Numbered from the stretch's first letter, positions 34,319 through 44,223 are shown. The stretch: 64,000 bases of DNA from CAG-791 sp045130475 (GCA_045130475.1 JBGUPU010000017.1:28451-92450); one strand, 5' to 3'. Translations and numbers: made by a program. The notes: a model not told the origin generated them from the sequence alone.

Positions 34319-35380
34319 ATGGCAAAAAAGAAGCAGGGTTTCCTCGCCCGCAAAAATGTCGTGATTTCTGCGAGGCGCTATGGAATTGACGCTCTCGGTG
34401 CTATGGCGCAGGGTCTCTTTGCGTCCCTCCTGATCGGTACAATCCTGAACACAATAGGCACACAGCTGGGAATCGAGGCCATAGTCAATGTCGGCAAATA
34501 CGCTTCGTCCATGAGCGGCCCCGCCATGGCAGTCGCAATCGGATTTGCCCTGCAGGCGCCCCCGCTGGTGCTCTTCTCACTGGCTACAGTCGGTGCAGCA
34601 GCAAACGAACTGGGCGGCGCGGGCGGTCCTCTGTCCGTTCTGATCATTGCCATCATCGCCGCTGAGCTGGGCAAGATCGTCTCCAAAGAGACCAAGGTCG
34701 ATATTCTGGTCACTCCCCTTGTGACGATCCTCTCCGGCGTAGGGCTCGCGGCTCTGATCGCTCCCGCCATCGGCAAGGCAGCTTCCAGCGTCGGCGCGAT
34801 CATCATGTGGGCGACCAACCAGCAGCCCTTCCTCATGGGCATCCTGGTTTCCGTCATTGTCGGAATCGCCCTGACACTGCCCATCTCTTCTGCAGCCATC
34901 TGCGCGGCACTCAGCCTGACCGGCCTTGCCGGCGGAGCCGCTGTCGCCGGGTGCTGTGCACAGATGATCGGCTTTGCCTTCATGTCCTTTAAGGAAAACA
35001 AATGGGGCGGCCTTGTTTCCCAGGGTATCGGCACCTCCATGCTGCAGATGGGAAACATCGTCCGCAATCCCCTGATCTGGATTCCTCCCATCATAACCTC
35101 TGCCATCACAGGCCCCATTGCCACCTGCCTCTTCAAGATGCAGATGAACGGCGCACCCGTCGCCTCCGGCATGGGTACATGCGGACTTGTCGGACAGATC
35201 GGTGTCTACACCGGCTGGGTCAATGACATTGCCGCCGGCACCAAGGCCGCCATTACTGCCGGGGACTGGATCGGGCTCATCCTGATCTGCTTCGTCCTCC
35301 CCGCAGTCCTCACTCCCCTGATCGCCATCCCCTTCCGCAAATCCGGACTGATCAAGGACGGCGACCTCAAGCTCGACTGA
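34319..35380 (+). CDS. PTS IIC-like membrane permease (EIIC_2 family)
   Basis: The 353-residue polytopic protein has about eight to ten helices and is very Gly/Ala-rich. It includes GIDALGAMAQGLFASLLIGT near the N-terminus and LGGAGGPLSVLIIAIIAAELGKIVSKETKVDILVTP-type loops, and ends in a short soluble tail. This pattern fits the PTS_EIIC_2 family of stand-alone IIC-like transporters, whose substrate is generally unknown. No IIA or IIB gene is nearby, so transport may not be PTS-coupled. ATG 34319 follows AAAGGAAAAGG. Expression appears to pass through a leader terminator. Confidence 0.85.
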   Translation: MAKKKQGFLARKNVVISARRYGIDALGAMAQGLFASLLIGTILNTIGTQLGIEAIVNVGKYASSMSGPAMAVAIGFALQAPPLVLFSLATVGAAANELGGAGGPLSVLIIAIIAAELGKIVSKETKVDILVTPLVTILSGVGLAALIAPAIGKAASSVGAIIMWATNQQPFLMGILVSVIVGIALTLPISSAAICAALSLTGLAGGAAVAGCCAQMIGFAFMSFKENKWGGLVSQGIGTSMLQMGNIVRNPLIWIPPIITSAITGPIATCLFKMQMNGAPVASGMGTCGLVGQIGVYTGWVNDIAAGTKAAITAGDWIGLILICFVLPAVLTPLIAIPFRKSGLIKDGDLKLD

Positions 35381-35438
35381 TAATCAATAAGACATATCTG
35401 CACTTTCTCATGAATTCATTAAAATGTGTAAACAACCC

Positions 35439-35483
35439 AAAAGCCTCCTCTGCAGCGATCTGCAGAGGAGGCTTTCTTTTTTT
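35439..35483 (+). terminator. Intrinsic terminator of the IIC-like gene
   Basis: AAAGCCTCCTCTGCAG and its exact complement flank a CGAT loop (35439-35475), followed by a T-rich run. The minus strand has four U, so it may also serve zapA. Just beyond it, TTCTATAGTGCATGA is repeated at 35511 and 35527. Confidence 0.92.
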
Positions 35484-35555
35484 ATTCATGACTCGCAGGC
35501 GAGTCTTATATTCTATAGTGCATGATTTCTATAGTGCATGAGTGCATGGATATAA

Positions 35556-36515
35556 TTATTCTTCAAGTGCCCGGAGCTGGCCGGCAGCCTCTTCAAGGGA
35601 CTGACCGAAGCGGCCGTACTGCTGGACCAGTTCCTGCATGGTGCTTCGCACACGGGCGGCAGCCTGCAGGCGTGCATTCTCCTGCTCCTGCAGGAGGGTG
35701 AGGTCCTCGCGGGTCTTCTCCAGTTCATCGCGGGCATTCTGTGTCTGCTGACGGTACTGCTCCGTATCGGCGGCCAGCTTGTCCGCGAAACTCTTCTCCA
35801 CGGCGGCCAGCTTCTTTTTGACGTTCTCGCCGTTCTGACGAGCGGTATCCAGCTGTGCTTTGAGCTTTTTGTTTTCTTCCGCAGTCGTGTTCAGGGATTT
35901 CTGAAGAGCATTTACCTCCGCTTTTGCCTCCGCAAGCTGCTGCTCAAGGCCGGACCTGGTCCTGGTCAGTTCCCCCTGCATGGTCTCCCGTGTCTGCGCG
36001 AGCTCTTTGCGGAAGCGCTCCACCGCCTTGTCCGACTCCGCCTTGCTCCTGCGGAGGGCTGCAAGCTCCTCTGTCAGCTTATCGGCGCGGCTCTTCTCAG
36101 CGCCGAAACGCTTGGCAGCGGAATTCTCTGCTGCGGCTGCCCGCTGGGCCTGATCGCGCAGACCCGCTGCATCTGTTTCCAGCGCACTGATCCTGGATGC
36201 AGACTGCTGCACGGCTCCCTGCATCTCGTCCAGCTCCTGCAGGGCACGGTCGCGGTGCGATTCCAGCTCCTGCACCTGCCCCTCCAGCTCTTTCACACGG
36301 CTTTTTTCCTTAAAATAATCATCCGCCAGGTTGAGCTGCAGCATTACATTCCGCATATCATTCGGCAGTTTCCAGTAAGCTGCGTCATCCGAAAAGTTTT
36401 TCAGTTTCTCATTCAGATAAGAGGCGACTTCGCGCAGATATGCCTCGCTCTCCACGCCGCTGAGTGTGAGAGTCTTGCCTCCGATCGTAATATCAATATC
36501 ATTTTTTGCTGCCAT
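35556..36515 (-). CDS. zapA: ZapA-like cell-division protein with long coiled coil
   Basis: ZapA binds FtsZ and stabilises the division ring. Residues 1-85 form a normal ZapA domain: NDIDITIGGKTLTLSGVES, then EAYLREVASYLNEKL, and MRNVMLQLNLADDYFK. ZapA is normally about 90-110 residues. Here the domain is followed by about 230 residues of uninterrupted coiled coil (residues about 88-315), rich in Glu, Gln, Lys and Ala. ATG 36515 follows GGGAGG. An upstream in-frame extension of 27 residues looks non-coding. The coil may span between ring filaments or recruit another division protein; this is inference. Confidence 0.85.
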   Translation of the reverse strand: MAAKNDIDITIGGKTLTLSGVESEAYLREVASYLNEKLKNFSDDAAYWKLPNDMRNVMLQLNLADDYFKEKSRVKELEGQVQELESHRDRALQELDEMQGAVQQSASRISALETDAAGLRDQAQRAAAAENSAAKRFGAEKSRADKLTEELAALRRSKAESDKAVERFRKELAQTRETMQGELTRTRSGLEQQLAEAKAEVNALQKSLNTTAEENKKLKAQLDTARQNGENVKKKLAAVEKSFADKLAADTEQYRQQTQNARDELEKTREDLTLLQEQENARLQAAARVRSTMQELVQQYGRFGQSLEEAAGQLRALEE

Positions 36516-36713
36516 AGAGCGTGTCCTCCCGGAATCCATAGTGCCATCGGCTGCCGCCGCTGCGAAAGCGGGTATGCCGCAACTATTGTAACACACCTCG
36601 GACCACTTTCACAGACTGTTTTAGAGGGCCGGTTTACTTCAGTGACAGGAAAAAAAGCGTTGGACAGGCGCATTGAATTAACATAAAGATAACATGTGCG
36701 CCCCTTTTTTTCA

Positions 36714-36742
36714 TTGACGCTCAATCCTCTTGCTGTTATTTT
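36714..36742 (+). promoter_or_regulatory. Promoter of the Na/Pi cotransporter gene
   Basis: TTGACG (36714-36719), 17 bp, TATTTT (36737-36742). A second TATAAT at about 36782 lacks a -35. The leader is about 125 nt and AT-rich. No pho box is recognised. Confidence 0.5.
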
Positions 36743-36873
36743 AGAAGATGGTTTTTTATAATTTTTACATGAACCATACTTTATAATAGTTTCGTTTTAC
36801 AAAAAAGATTATAAAAGAACAGAGCGGTATCTTCCGTTTACAGCCGGAATAATCACGGCATAAAGGAGAAATT

Positions 36874-38727
36874 ATGAATTTTTTTAGCGCATTGACGCTG
36901 CTGGGCGGTCTTGCCATGTTCCTCTATGGCATGCGCCTGATGGGCGACGGACTCAAGGAAAGCTCCTCCGGCACCCTCAAACAAATCATGGAGCGCGTGA
37001 CGAACAACTCCTTCAAGGCCTTCCTTCTCGGTGTTGCCGTCACAGCAATCATTCAGTCATCGACAGCTACCATCGTGATCACATCAGGTCTGGTCGGAGC
37101 CGGCCTTCTCACTCTCCGCCAGTCTCTGGGCATCATCATCGGTGCCAACGTAGGTACTACTGTCACCGGCCAGATCATCCGACTGCTCGATATGGATGCA
37201 GGCGGTTCCTGGCTGCAGATCTTTCAGCCTTCCTCACTGGCACCCATCGCCCTCATCATCGGTATTATCATGATCATGGGCATGGATAAACGGCTGCGAA
37301 ATGCCCGCCAGATCGGCAACATTGCCATCGGCTTCGGTATTCTGTTTTCCGGACTTCTGAATATGACATCTGCAGTGAGTGCCCTTTCGGACTCTCCCTT
37401 CATTCAGAACCTCTTCACCAGTATCGGAGAAAACCCTCTCGCAGGCTATGCCGCAGGTACAGGTGTCGCTTTTGTCCTGCAGAGTTCCTCTGCCACGATC
37501 GGTATCCTGCAGGCTTTCTCGTCTTCGGGCCTACTGATCTGGCACGGCGTCTATCCCATCATCGTCGGCGTCTACCTGGGCGACTGCGTGACGACCGCCA
37601 TCGTATGTTCCATCGGCGCCAGCCCGGATTCACGCCGCGTCGGTATCATCAACATCGCATACAACCTGATCAAGTCCGCCTATGTCCTGATTGGAGTTGC
37701 GATCGCACACTACGCAGGATTTCTTGACGGTCTGTGGAACCAGGTGGTCAACTCCAGTCTGATCGCCAACACCAACACACTTTTCAACGTCGTGTGTGCC
37801 CTGCTTATCCTCCCCGTAATTCCATTACTGGAGAAGCTCAGCTATCGTCTGGTCAAAGATGTTCCCGTGGAAGCAGACAAATATCAGGAGAAGTTCGAAG
37901 CACTCAACCCTAATTTCTTCAATACACCTGCGATCGCCCTGAGCAGCTGCTATGACCTGCTTTTGACACAGTTCCAGCTTGCCAAAAAGAATATCATCCT
38001 CGCTTACGGACTGCTCTCCAATTACGATGAGAAGATCTATCAGGAGATCCAGGAGGACGAGGTCTATATCGATAAGTTTGCGGACCGTATCAGTGCCTAT
38101 CTGGTCTCTCTGCTGCCCCACTTGAAGGATGATCTGCACACAAGCATCCTCGATGAGTATTACAGAGTTTTCACGGAGTTTGAGCGTCTGGGCGACCATG
38201 CGGTCAACATCTCCGATAATGCCAGAAGCCTCGCTGACAACAATATGGCCTTTTCCGACACTGCCATGGGCGATCTGGACGTGCTGATGAAGCTGCTCGA
38301 GCAGATCCTGGATGAAACCGAACTGGCCTTCAAGAAGCGCGACATCAACGCGGCCTACCGGATCCAGCCTCTACGCAAAGTCGCAGCAGACATGGTCCTG
38401 GAGCTCAAGGAGAGTCACCTTGCCCGCATGGGACAGGGTACCTGCAATGTCTTCCTTGATCCCAACTTCGAGAACCTGCTCTCCGACATGATCCGTATCG
38501 CGGACGTCAGTTCCAACGTAGGCGAAGCAGTCATCGTCCGTGTCCGTCCCGAAGTCGCCAGCCGGGAACACACCTACTTTGCAGACCTGCGCCACGAGAA
38601 CGAGGATTACAACCGCATCTACCAGGAATCCCGCAAAAAGTACTTCGATATGCTTCCTGAAAATGCGTTCGGAGAATCCGGTTCCAACCGCAAGAACACT
38701 GCCCAGCCCCAGTTCAACGATGCCTGA
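36874..38727 (+). CDS. Na+/phosphate cotransporter with PhoU-like domain
   Basis: This 617-residue NptA/SLC34-like protein has two inverted membrane repeats, each with the QSS signature: IIQSSTATIVITSGLVGAG (residues about 60-80) and FVLQSSSATIGILQAFSSSG (about 205-225). The C-terminal 250 residues form a PhoU-like helical domain (YRVFTEFERLGDHAVNISDN is typical). It imports phosphate with sodium; the PhoU part probably regulates the channel. ATG 36874 follows AAAGGAG. It is a single gene ending at a bidirectional terminator. Confidence 0.95.
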   Translation: MNFFSALTLLGGLAMFLYGMRLMGDGLKESSSGTLKQIMERVTNNSFKAFLLGVAVTAIIQSSTATIVITSGLVGAGLLTLRQSLGIIIGANVGTTVTGQIIRLLDMDAGGSWLQIFQPSSLAPIALIIGIIMIMGMDKRLRNARQIGNIAIGFGILFSGLLNMTSAVSALSDSPFIQNLFTSIGENPLAGYAAGTGVAFVLQSSSATIGILQAFSSSGLLIWHGVYPIIVGVYLGDCVTTAIVCSIGASPDSRRVGIINIAYNLIKSAYVLIGVAIAHYAGFLDGLWNQVVNSSLIANTNTLFNVVCALLILPVIPLLEKLSYRLVKDVPVEADKYQEKFEALNPNFFNTPAIALSSCYDLLLTQFQLAKKNIILAYGLLSNYDEKIYQEIQEDEVYIDKFADRISAYLVSLLPHLKDDLHTSILDEYYRVFTEFERLGDHAVNISDNARSLADNNMAFSDTAMGDLDVLMKLLEQILDETELAFKKRDINAAYRIQPLRKVAADMVLELKESHLARMGQGTCNVFLDPNFENLLSDMIRIADVSSNVGEAVIVRVRPEVASREHTYFADLRHENEDYNRIYQESRKKYFDMLPENAFGESGSNRKNTAQPQFNDA

Positions 38728-38792
38728 GGCAGCTTCCCTTTAAAGAAGCAGGCCCCCCTGCAGAACTCCGCGCAGGGCAAAATCAAATCCGC

Positions 38793-38842
38793 AAAAAACG
38801 TCTCTTCCGCTGCAATTGCACAGAAGAGACGTTCTTTTTTTT
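38793..38842. terminator. Bidirectional terminator
   Basis: AACGTCTCTTC (38798-38808) pairs exactly with GAAGAGACGTT (38823-38833). T-runs flank it on both strands. It ends the Na/Pi gene (plus) and the histidine phosphatase unit (minus). Confidence 0.9.
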
Positions 38843-38921
38843 CTTTATGATCCTGACAAGGCATACCGGCATGAAAACCCGGATCCTGACCCAAACCAGT
38901 CTTTTTTCTGAATGCTCCGGC

Positions 38922-39491
38922 TCAGACCATTTCCTCCGGCACAGAGAATCTGCCGTCTTTGAGCTCCGCCGTATACAAGGCGCAGTTTCCTATGTACTTT
39001 GACCAGTAACTGCACCTGGAATCCGGGGTCAGATACTCCAGGAGGCCTTTCATGAGGAGTGCATGGGTGGAGATCAGGATATTGCCGTCCAGGTGCCGGA
39101 TCCCTTCCAGAAAGCGGCCCGCCCTCTCAACAACTGCCGGCAGCTGTTCCATCCCTTCCGGCGCAGGATTGTGCACAAAATCGCTGAAAAAAGTAACCAG
39201 CTCCGCGGGAAGATGTGTCAGGTCAGTACCCTCAAAGGGACCGTAATCCATCTCGATCAAAAGCTCGTCGACCACCGGCTCCACGCCCGGCACAACGATG
39301 GCAGCCGTCTGCACTGCGCGGCCGAGCGGACTGGTAAACACATGGTCAAACCGGACATCCCGGAGCCTGTCCGCCGCCTCCTTCGCCTGGCGGATCCCCT
39401 CTTCATTGAGCGGGATATCACTCCTTCCCTGCAGAAGATTGGCATGATTCATTTGTGTTTTTCCGTGTCGGATGATATAGATCTTTCCCAT
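38922..39491 (-). CDS. Histidine phosphatase family protein
   Basis: This 189-residue phosphoglycerate-mutase-like phosphatase has the phospho-His motif IYIIRHGKTQMNH (residues 4-16), then GRSDIPLNEEGIRQA, FTSPLGRAVQTA and the second His in ISTHALLMKGLL (about residue 140). Members act on small phosphorylated metabolites, and the substrate cannot be predicted. AGGAG precedes ATG 39491. It lies 68 bp after moeA in the same direction and ends the unit. Confidence 0.9.
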   Translation of the reverse strand: MGKIYIIRHGKTQMNHANLLQGRSDIPLNEEGIRQAKEAADRLRDVRFDHVFTSPLGRAVQTAAIVVPGVEPVVDELLIEMDYGPFEGTDLTHLPAELVTFFSDFVHNPAPEGMEQLPAVVERAGRFLEGIRHLDGNILISTHALLMKGLLEYLTPDSRCSYWSKYIGNCALYTAELKDGRFSVPEEMV

Positions 39492-39559
39492 TTTTTCTCA
39501 ACTCCTGCAGCTGCATCCGCAATTCCGTTCTATCCTTTTTCCTTTCCGGGCTGGCGGGA

Positions 39560-40873
39560 TCAGATCTCTCCGATCAGGAAGGCGTCTACCGCTTCCCCTG
39601 CAGGGACAGACACCCCGGCCGGAATCTCGGCAAGGGCATTGCTGCCTGCCAGACTGCTGAGCACCTGATTGCCCTGTCCACCGGTTATTTCCATCTCATG
39701 CACCGCCGCTGTCAGATCCACTTTTCCTCTCAGCAGACGGGATGACTGGTTTTTGCGGCTGTAGTCCTTTGCCAGGCGCACACGGAGCCGGGCGGGAATA
39801 CACGCATCCGCCCGGATCCCCATCTGCCTGCGCAGTACAGGCAGAACAACAGCATAAAAAGCGGTCATGCAGGCGGCCGGGTTTCCGGAGAGGCCAAAGA
39901 CAGGGATGATCCTGTCCTCTTCCGCCTGTTCAGCCGCATCCATATCCGTCCCGTTTTTTTCCGGGAAGAAGTCCGGATCATCTGCAGTCCTCTGCCGCCT
40001 GCAGATCCCATAGGCTCCCGCCATGCCGGGCTTGAGCGCCAGGCCATGGGCCAGGATCTGTACACCGGCTTTTTCCATGGCCTTGGGTGTACAGTCGAAA
40101 TCTCCCACGGAGACACCGCCGGAGAGGATCACCGCATCACATCCCGCATATGCCTCCATGATCATTTTTGCGATCACGTCCGCGTCATCCATGGCTGTCC
40201 CTATATAGACGGTCTGACAGCCGGCCAGCTCACAGGCTGCCTGCAGAGAATAGCGGTTGGAATTGTAGATCCGACCGGGCGCCGGCGCCTGGTTTTCCTC
40301 CAGGATCTCGGTTCCTGTAGATATGACAGCGACCACAGGCTTTCTGTAAACAGCGGGTGCAAAAATCCCCTGTGCGGCAAGGGTACCGGCAAGGCCGGCA
40401 TCGATCCGTACGCCGGGATGACACAGGACGGTTCCTTTCCGTACATCCTCCCCTGCATAAACCACATTGGAACCGGATTTCACAGGAGTGTCAATGGTGA
40501 CCTCTTCATCCGTAAAATGCGTCCTCTCAAAGGGCAGGACCGCATCTGCTCCTTCCGGTACAGGCGCCCCTGTCATCAAATGGACAGCCGTCCCCTCGGT
40601 GACAGGTACGTGCGGCACATCTCCCGCAGCAATATAATCCACGATCCGGAGGGTCACCGGGGACTGCGGGGAAGCATTCTCCACATCCGCGGCCCGAAAG
40701 GCATATCCGTCATACGGCGAACGGTCAAAAGGAGGAATGTCCGCCTGCGCGGCCACCTCCCGGGCCAGCACCCTTCCTGCGCAGGCACTCAGTGCAGCTT
40801 TCTCTGTATCGACAGGCACGACTCGCTCCATGAGCGCGTCCCGCACTTTCGTATAATCACATCTTTCCAGCAT
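39560..40873 (-). CDS. moeA: Molybdopterin molybdenumtransferase MoeA
   Basis: MoeA inserts molybdate into adenylated molybdopterin. The 437-residue protein shows domains I/II (PPFDRSPYDGYAFRAADV, VHLMTGAPVPEGADAVLPFE), domain III (VVAVISTGTEI, YNSNRYSL, VILSGGVSVGDFD) and the C-terminal domain IV. The loop between LKPGMAGAYG and IIPVFGLSGNPAA carries about 35 extra, mostly acidic residues. No other molybdenum-cofactor gene is in the window. The unit is M18 peptidase, moeA, histidine phosphatase. Confidence 0.95.
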   Translation of the reverse strand: MLERCDYTKVRDALMERVVPVDTEKAALSACAGRVLAREVAAQADIPPFDRSPYDGYAFRAADVENASPQSPVTLRIVDYIAAGDVPHVPVTEGTAVHLMTGAPVPEGADAVLPFERTHFTDEEVTIDTPVKSGSNVVYAGEDVRKGTVLCHPGVRIDAGLAGTLAAQGIFAPAVYRKPVVAVISTGTEILEENQAPAPGRIYNSNRYSLQAACELAGCQTVYIGTAMDDADVIAKMIMEAYAGCDAVILSGGVSVGDFDCTPKAMEKAGVQILAHGLALKPGMAGAYGICRRQRTADDPDFFPEKNGTDMDAAEQAEEDRIIPVFGLSGNPAACMTAFYAVVLPVLRRQMGIRADACIPARLRVRLAKDYSRKNQSSRLLRGKVDLTAAVHEMEITGGQGNQVLSSLAGSNALAEIPAGVSVPAGEAVDAFLIGEI

Positions 40874-40974
40874 AGAACTATCCCTTCAAAGACCGATTTC
40901 CGGCAGCTGTTCAGGTCTTCCGTCTCCTGAACAATAAGAATATCCGATTGTTTTCAGCAGAACATGATCCTGTC

Positions 40975-42363
40975 CTATTCTGAAAACTGCAGTACATATT
41001 TCCCGTCTCCTGTACACTGCAGGGAACCTGAGAAAAGGACGCGCGCCGCCTCGACAAGGTAGGCAGTATCTTTGGATCCCGCCGTCTCACAGGGGGAATG
41101 CATGGCAAGCTGAGGCAACCCTACATCAACAGAATTGAGGGACACCTGTCCCTGGGCAATACTTCCGAGCGTGGTACCGCCGACCAGATCAGACCGGTTT
41201 GAAAAGGTCTGATAAGGGACACCTGCCTTTTTGCAGACAGCGCGGAAAATGGCGCCGGAAACTGCATCTGTGATATATCTCTGTGCGGCATTGTATTTGA
41301 TCACGATCCCTTCGTTCATATAGGGACGATTGGTCGGATCGGATTTATCGGGATGATTGGGATGGACCGCGTGGGCATTGTCCGCCGAGACCATAAAGCT
41401 GGAGGCGACGGCACGCATATAGTCCTCCTCTGTGCGTCCCAGTGACGCATTGATCCTGTGCAGGACATCGTACAGGAAGGTTCCGCCGGCACCCTGTTTA
41501 GAACCGCTGCCGACCTCTTCGTTGTCAAAGACACAGTGCACCGCAATGCTCCCGGCCGGCTTTGCCCGCAGGATACCCTGCAGAGAAGAAAAAGCACACT
41601 GCAGATCATCCAGGCGGCCGCTCGCTATATATTCCTTTTCCATCCCCACATAGCCGGCTTTCGTCCTGGAGTACAGGTAAAGGTCCGTATCCAGGATCTG
41701 CTCCGGGCTGACACCGGCTTCCCCGGCGATCAGACGCAGGAATCGATCCCTGGTATCACCCGCCGAAACATCTCCCTCTTCTGCCGGCTGTTTCTTTTTG
41801 ATTTCCCCAAGAAGAGGCAGCAGATCTTTCTGGACATTGAATTTATATCCCTCATTTACCTGGCGGTTAAAATGGATGGCCAGATTGGGGATGATCAGAA
41901 GATCCCTGTCGATATTGACGAGCTTCGTCTCAATCCCGTCTTCTGTCTCAACGACCACTCTGCCGGCGACAGAAAGCGGGCGGTCCAGCCAGGGCGCGTA
42001 GAGCGCTCCGCCGTATCGCTCCACATTCAGCTTGATATACTTGTTCTCTGCCGTGATGTCCGCATTGGGCTTGATCTTGAACACGGGCGAATCTACGTGG
42101 CTGGCCATGATCTGAAATCCTGTGAAGTCCTTCTCGGGAATCCTGAACGCGATCAGGGCGGAATCATTGCGGGTCACATAATAGGCTCCCTTCGCCTGCA
42201 GATCCCAGTGCCTGCTCTCGCAAAGTTCTGTAAACCCTGCCTTCTCCAATGCCGCCTTCATATTTTTGACAGCGAAAAAAGCGACCGGACTGTGATCCAG
42301 AAAATCAAACAGTTCCGCATTCGTTTTTTCAAAATCCAGATTCCGGTTCAGGTTCTCATTCAT
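40975..42363 (-). CDS. M18 family aminopeptidase
   Basis: This 462-residue zinc aminopeptidase is of the aspartyl-aminopeptidase (M18) family. The metal-site segments are IMASHVDSPVFKIKP (first His), FDNEEVGSGSKQGAGG (acidic pair), VSADNAHAVHPNHPDKSDP and the C-terminal HSPCETAGSKDTAYL with the last His. It probably forms a large cytosolic oligomer. ATG 42363 (MNENLNRN) is preceded by GGAGGA at 6 nt spacing; an open upstream extension of 28 codons is not used. It starts 87 bp after the permease-like gene in the same direction. Confidence 0.94.
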   Translation of the reverse strand: MNENLNRNLDFEKTNAELFDFLDHSPVAFFAVKNMKAALEKAGFTELCESRHWDLQAKGAYYVTRNDSALIAFRIPEKDFTGFQIMASHVDSPVFKIKPNADITAENKYIKLNVERYGGALYAPWLDRPLSVAGRVVVETEDGIETKLVNIDRDLLIIPNLAIHFNRQVNEGYKFNVQKDLLPLLGEIKKKQPAEEGDVSAGDTRDRFLRLIAGEAGVSPEQILDTDLYLYSRTKAGYVGMEKEYIASGRLDDLQCAFSSLQGILRAKPAGSIAVHCVFDNEEVGSGSKQGAGGTFLYDVLHRINASLGRTEEDYMRAVASSFMVSADNAHAVHPNHPDKSDPTNRPYMNEGIVIKYNAAQRYITDAVSGAIFRAVCKKAGVPYQTFSNRSDLVGGTTLGSIAQGQVSLNSVDVGLPQLAMHSPCETAGSKDTAYLVEAARVLFSGSLQCTGDGKYVLQFSE

Positions 42364-42450
42364 GTCCATTCCTCCAGTCATTGATCTGTTCTTCATCGCG
42401 GCTGCAATACCGCGGGTGGATTTTGAATAAAGCCGCTCTGTCTGCATCCG

Positions 42451-42999
42451 TCACCAGATGCGCAGGAGGTATCCCCCGACAATATCGATCAGGAAAAAGA
42501 CAGCCGGGATCAGGCAGAGAGCGCGGTATACTTTTTCCGGAAGTCTGTCCCGCAGTCTTTCTGCCATGGGTACGGCAGCATAGATGAGAAAGACACCCGA
42601 AAAAGCAAACAACAGGATGGAGCGAAGACAGATATATCCGTTGATATTGCCCCAGTTCCAGATCTCCGTGTTGTAGTCCCAGAGGCGCAGTCCGTCAAAG
42701 AAAGTATACAGGACCCAGCCGGTCAGATACTCAACGACCGCGCTGACCAGGGCACTCATGAGAAAAACAGCCGGCATGGATTTTTTAAAACGAATGGCAA
42801 AAAGACAGATGAACACGGCGCCGAATCCGTAGATCGGGAGCCATGGTCCCAAGCCCTGTCCACGCTGCACGAACATACCGTCATTGAGACGGTAAAAGAG
42901 CATCTCATAAATCCATCCGACAATTCCAAAAACCCAAAAAATCAATGCCAGACAACAGATTGTATCGCTGTTTCGCAAGTCTTTCAGATCCAGTTCCAT
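42451..42999 (-). CDS. CmpB-type putative ABC transporter permease (PF06541-like)
   Basis: The 182-residue protein has five membrane helices. GIVGWIYEMLFYRLNDG, GLGPWLPIYGFGAVFICLF and LWDYNTEIWNWGNINGYICL match the small membrane family annotated as putative ABC-transporter type IV. Its true function is not established and no ATPase gene is adjacent. It is the first gene of the minus-strand run that continues into the M18 peptidase. Confidence 0.82.
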   Translation of the reverse strand: MELDLKDLRNSDTICCLALIFWVFGIVGWIYEMLFYRLNDGMFVQRGQGLGPWLPIYGFGAVFICLFAIRFKKSMPAVFLMSALVSAVVEYLTGWVLYTFFDGLRLWDYNTEIWNWGNINGYICLRSILLFAFSGVFLIYAAVPMAERLRDRLPEKVYRALCLIPAVFFLIDIVGGYLLRIW

Positions 43000-43199
43000 T
43001 TTTTCTCCTTTGTTCTCATTCCAGACCAGCAGTCTTTACCATTATAGCGCAGAACTTCCCTGTTTTTTCTTTTTTCTCCCAAGATTTGTTGTGAGATACA
43101 AAATTTTTCCGGGCTGTCCCGGAGAAAACTGTCTAACAGTCTGGTAATTTCCCTGATTTGTGCTACAATGGCATTTGCTGTGTACAGGAGGATAATCAC

Positions 43200-44117
43200 A
43201 TGAAAAACAGCTCGATTTTGCAGGATAATCGCTTCAAAGTATTTTTTGCCGTATTTGTCATGATCGGATGGTCATTGGCTTATCCGCTGATCAAACTCGG
43301 CTACCAGGAATTTCAGATCGACGGCACAGATCTTGGCGGCAAAATCCTCTTTGCCGGTGTGCGCTTTTTCTGCGCAGGCACAGCAGTGACACTATACTGC
43401 CATTTCAAAAAAATCAAATCCAATATCACTGACAAGGGCGACATCGGATGGCTCATACTCCTGGGCATCGTAAATACTGCGCTGCATTACATGTTTGCTT
43501 ACATCGGACTCGGCTACAACAGCAGTGCCAGGTCCACGATCCTTGATTCCATGGGCGGCTTTATCCTGATCCTGCTCTCGACCCTGATCTTTCCGGATGA
43601 CAGGATGAACTGGAGAAAAGCTCTGGGAATCATTCTGGGCATAGCCGGTATTATCTCCATCAACATTCAGCCGGGCGCTGATTTCTTTTCGGATATCACA
43701 TTTATGGGAGACGGCATGATCCTGCTCAACGCCTGCTGTACAGCCTTTGGCGGTCTGATCACCAGGGTCGTATCCCGCAGAATGGACATCACACGGGCGA
43801 CCGGGTACAGTATGCAGATCGGCGGCGGACTCCTTCTTCTGACCGCGCTGTTAGTCCGCCCGAAGACAGCTTGGGTATTCACTGCCAAAGGTGTCTTCAT
43901 CCTCATCTGCCTGATCACGATTTCCGCAGTGTGCTTTGCGATCTACAATGCCCTTTTGTCCTACCATCCAATCAGCCAGATTGCCATCTACAATGCCCTG
44001 ATCCCGGTTCTGGGCGTTATCTTCGCCGCACTCCTTCTGCACGAAGAGCTCAGGCTCCAGTACATCATCGCAGTCATACTGGTCGCGGTCGGAATACATG
44101 TAGTAAACAGCCGGTAA
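43200..44117 (+). CDS. EamA/DMT-family transporter
   Basis: This 305-residue drug/metabolite transporter has ten predicted helices in two EamA halves. The first contains GWSLAYPLIKLGYQEF and YNSSARSTILDSMGGF, and the second ends YNALIPVLGVIFAALLLHEELRLQYIIAV, the usual EamA closing pattern. Substrate unknown. ATG 43200 follows AGGAGG at 8 nt; an in-frame ATG at 43158 is ignored. The thiC promoter begins 25 bp after its stop, so the gene is a separate unit, although no strong terminator separates them. Confidence 0.9.
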   Translation: MKNSSILQDNRFKVFFAVFVMIGWSLAYPLIKLGYQEFQIDGTDLGGKILFAGVRFFCAGTAVTLYCHFKKIKSNITDKGDIGWLILLGIVNTALHYMFAYIGLGYNSSARSTILDSMGGFILILLSTLIFPDDRMNWRKALGIILGIAGIISINIQPGADFFSDITFMGDGMILLNACCTAFGGLITRVVSRRMDITRATGYSMQIGGGLLLLTALLVRPKTAWVFTAKGVFILICLITISAVCFAIYNALLSYHPISQIAIYNALIPVLGVIFAALLLHEELRLQYIIAVILVAVGIHVVNSR

Positions 44118-44141
44118 GTCCTCGATTTTTACATTCCGGAC

Positions 44142-44170
44142 TTGCTTTCGTATAATAAAAGCGCTATAAT
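44142..44170 (+). promoter_or_regulatory. Promoter of the TPP riboswitch-thiC unit
   Basis: TTGCTT (44142-44147), 17 bp, perfect TATAAT (44165-44170). A small hairpin ACGGAC/GTCCGT near 44193-44214 precedes the riboswitch. Confidence 0.75.
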
Positions 44171-44223
44171 GTTCATTGTTGTGACGGACAAAATTGACCG
44201 TCCGTACAAAAAAGAGAATACAG

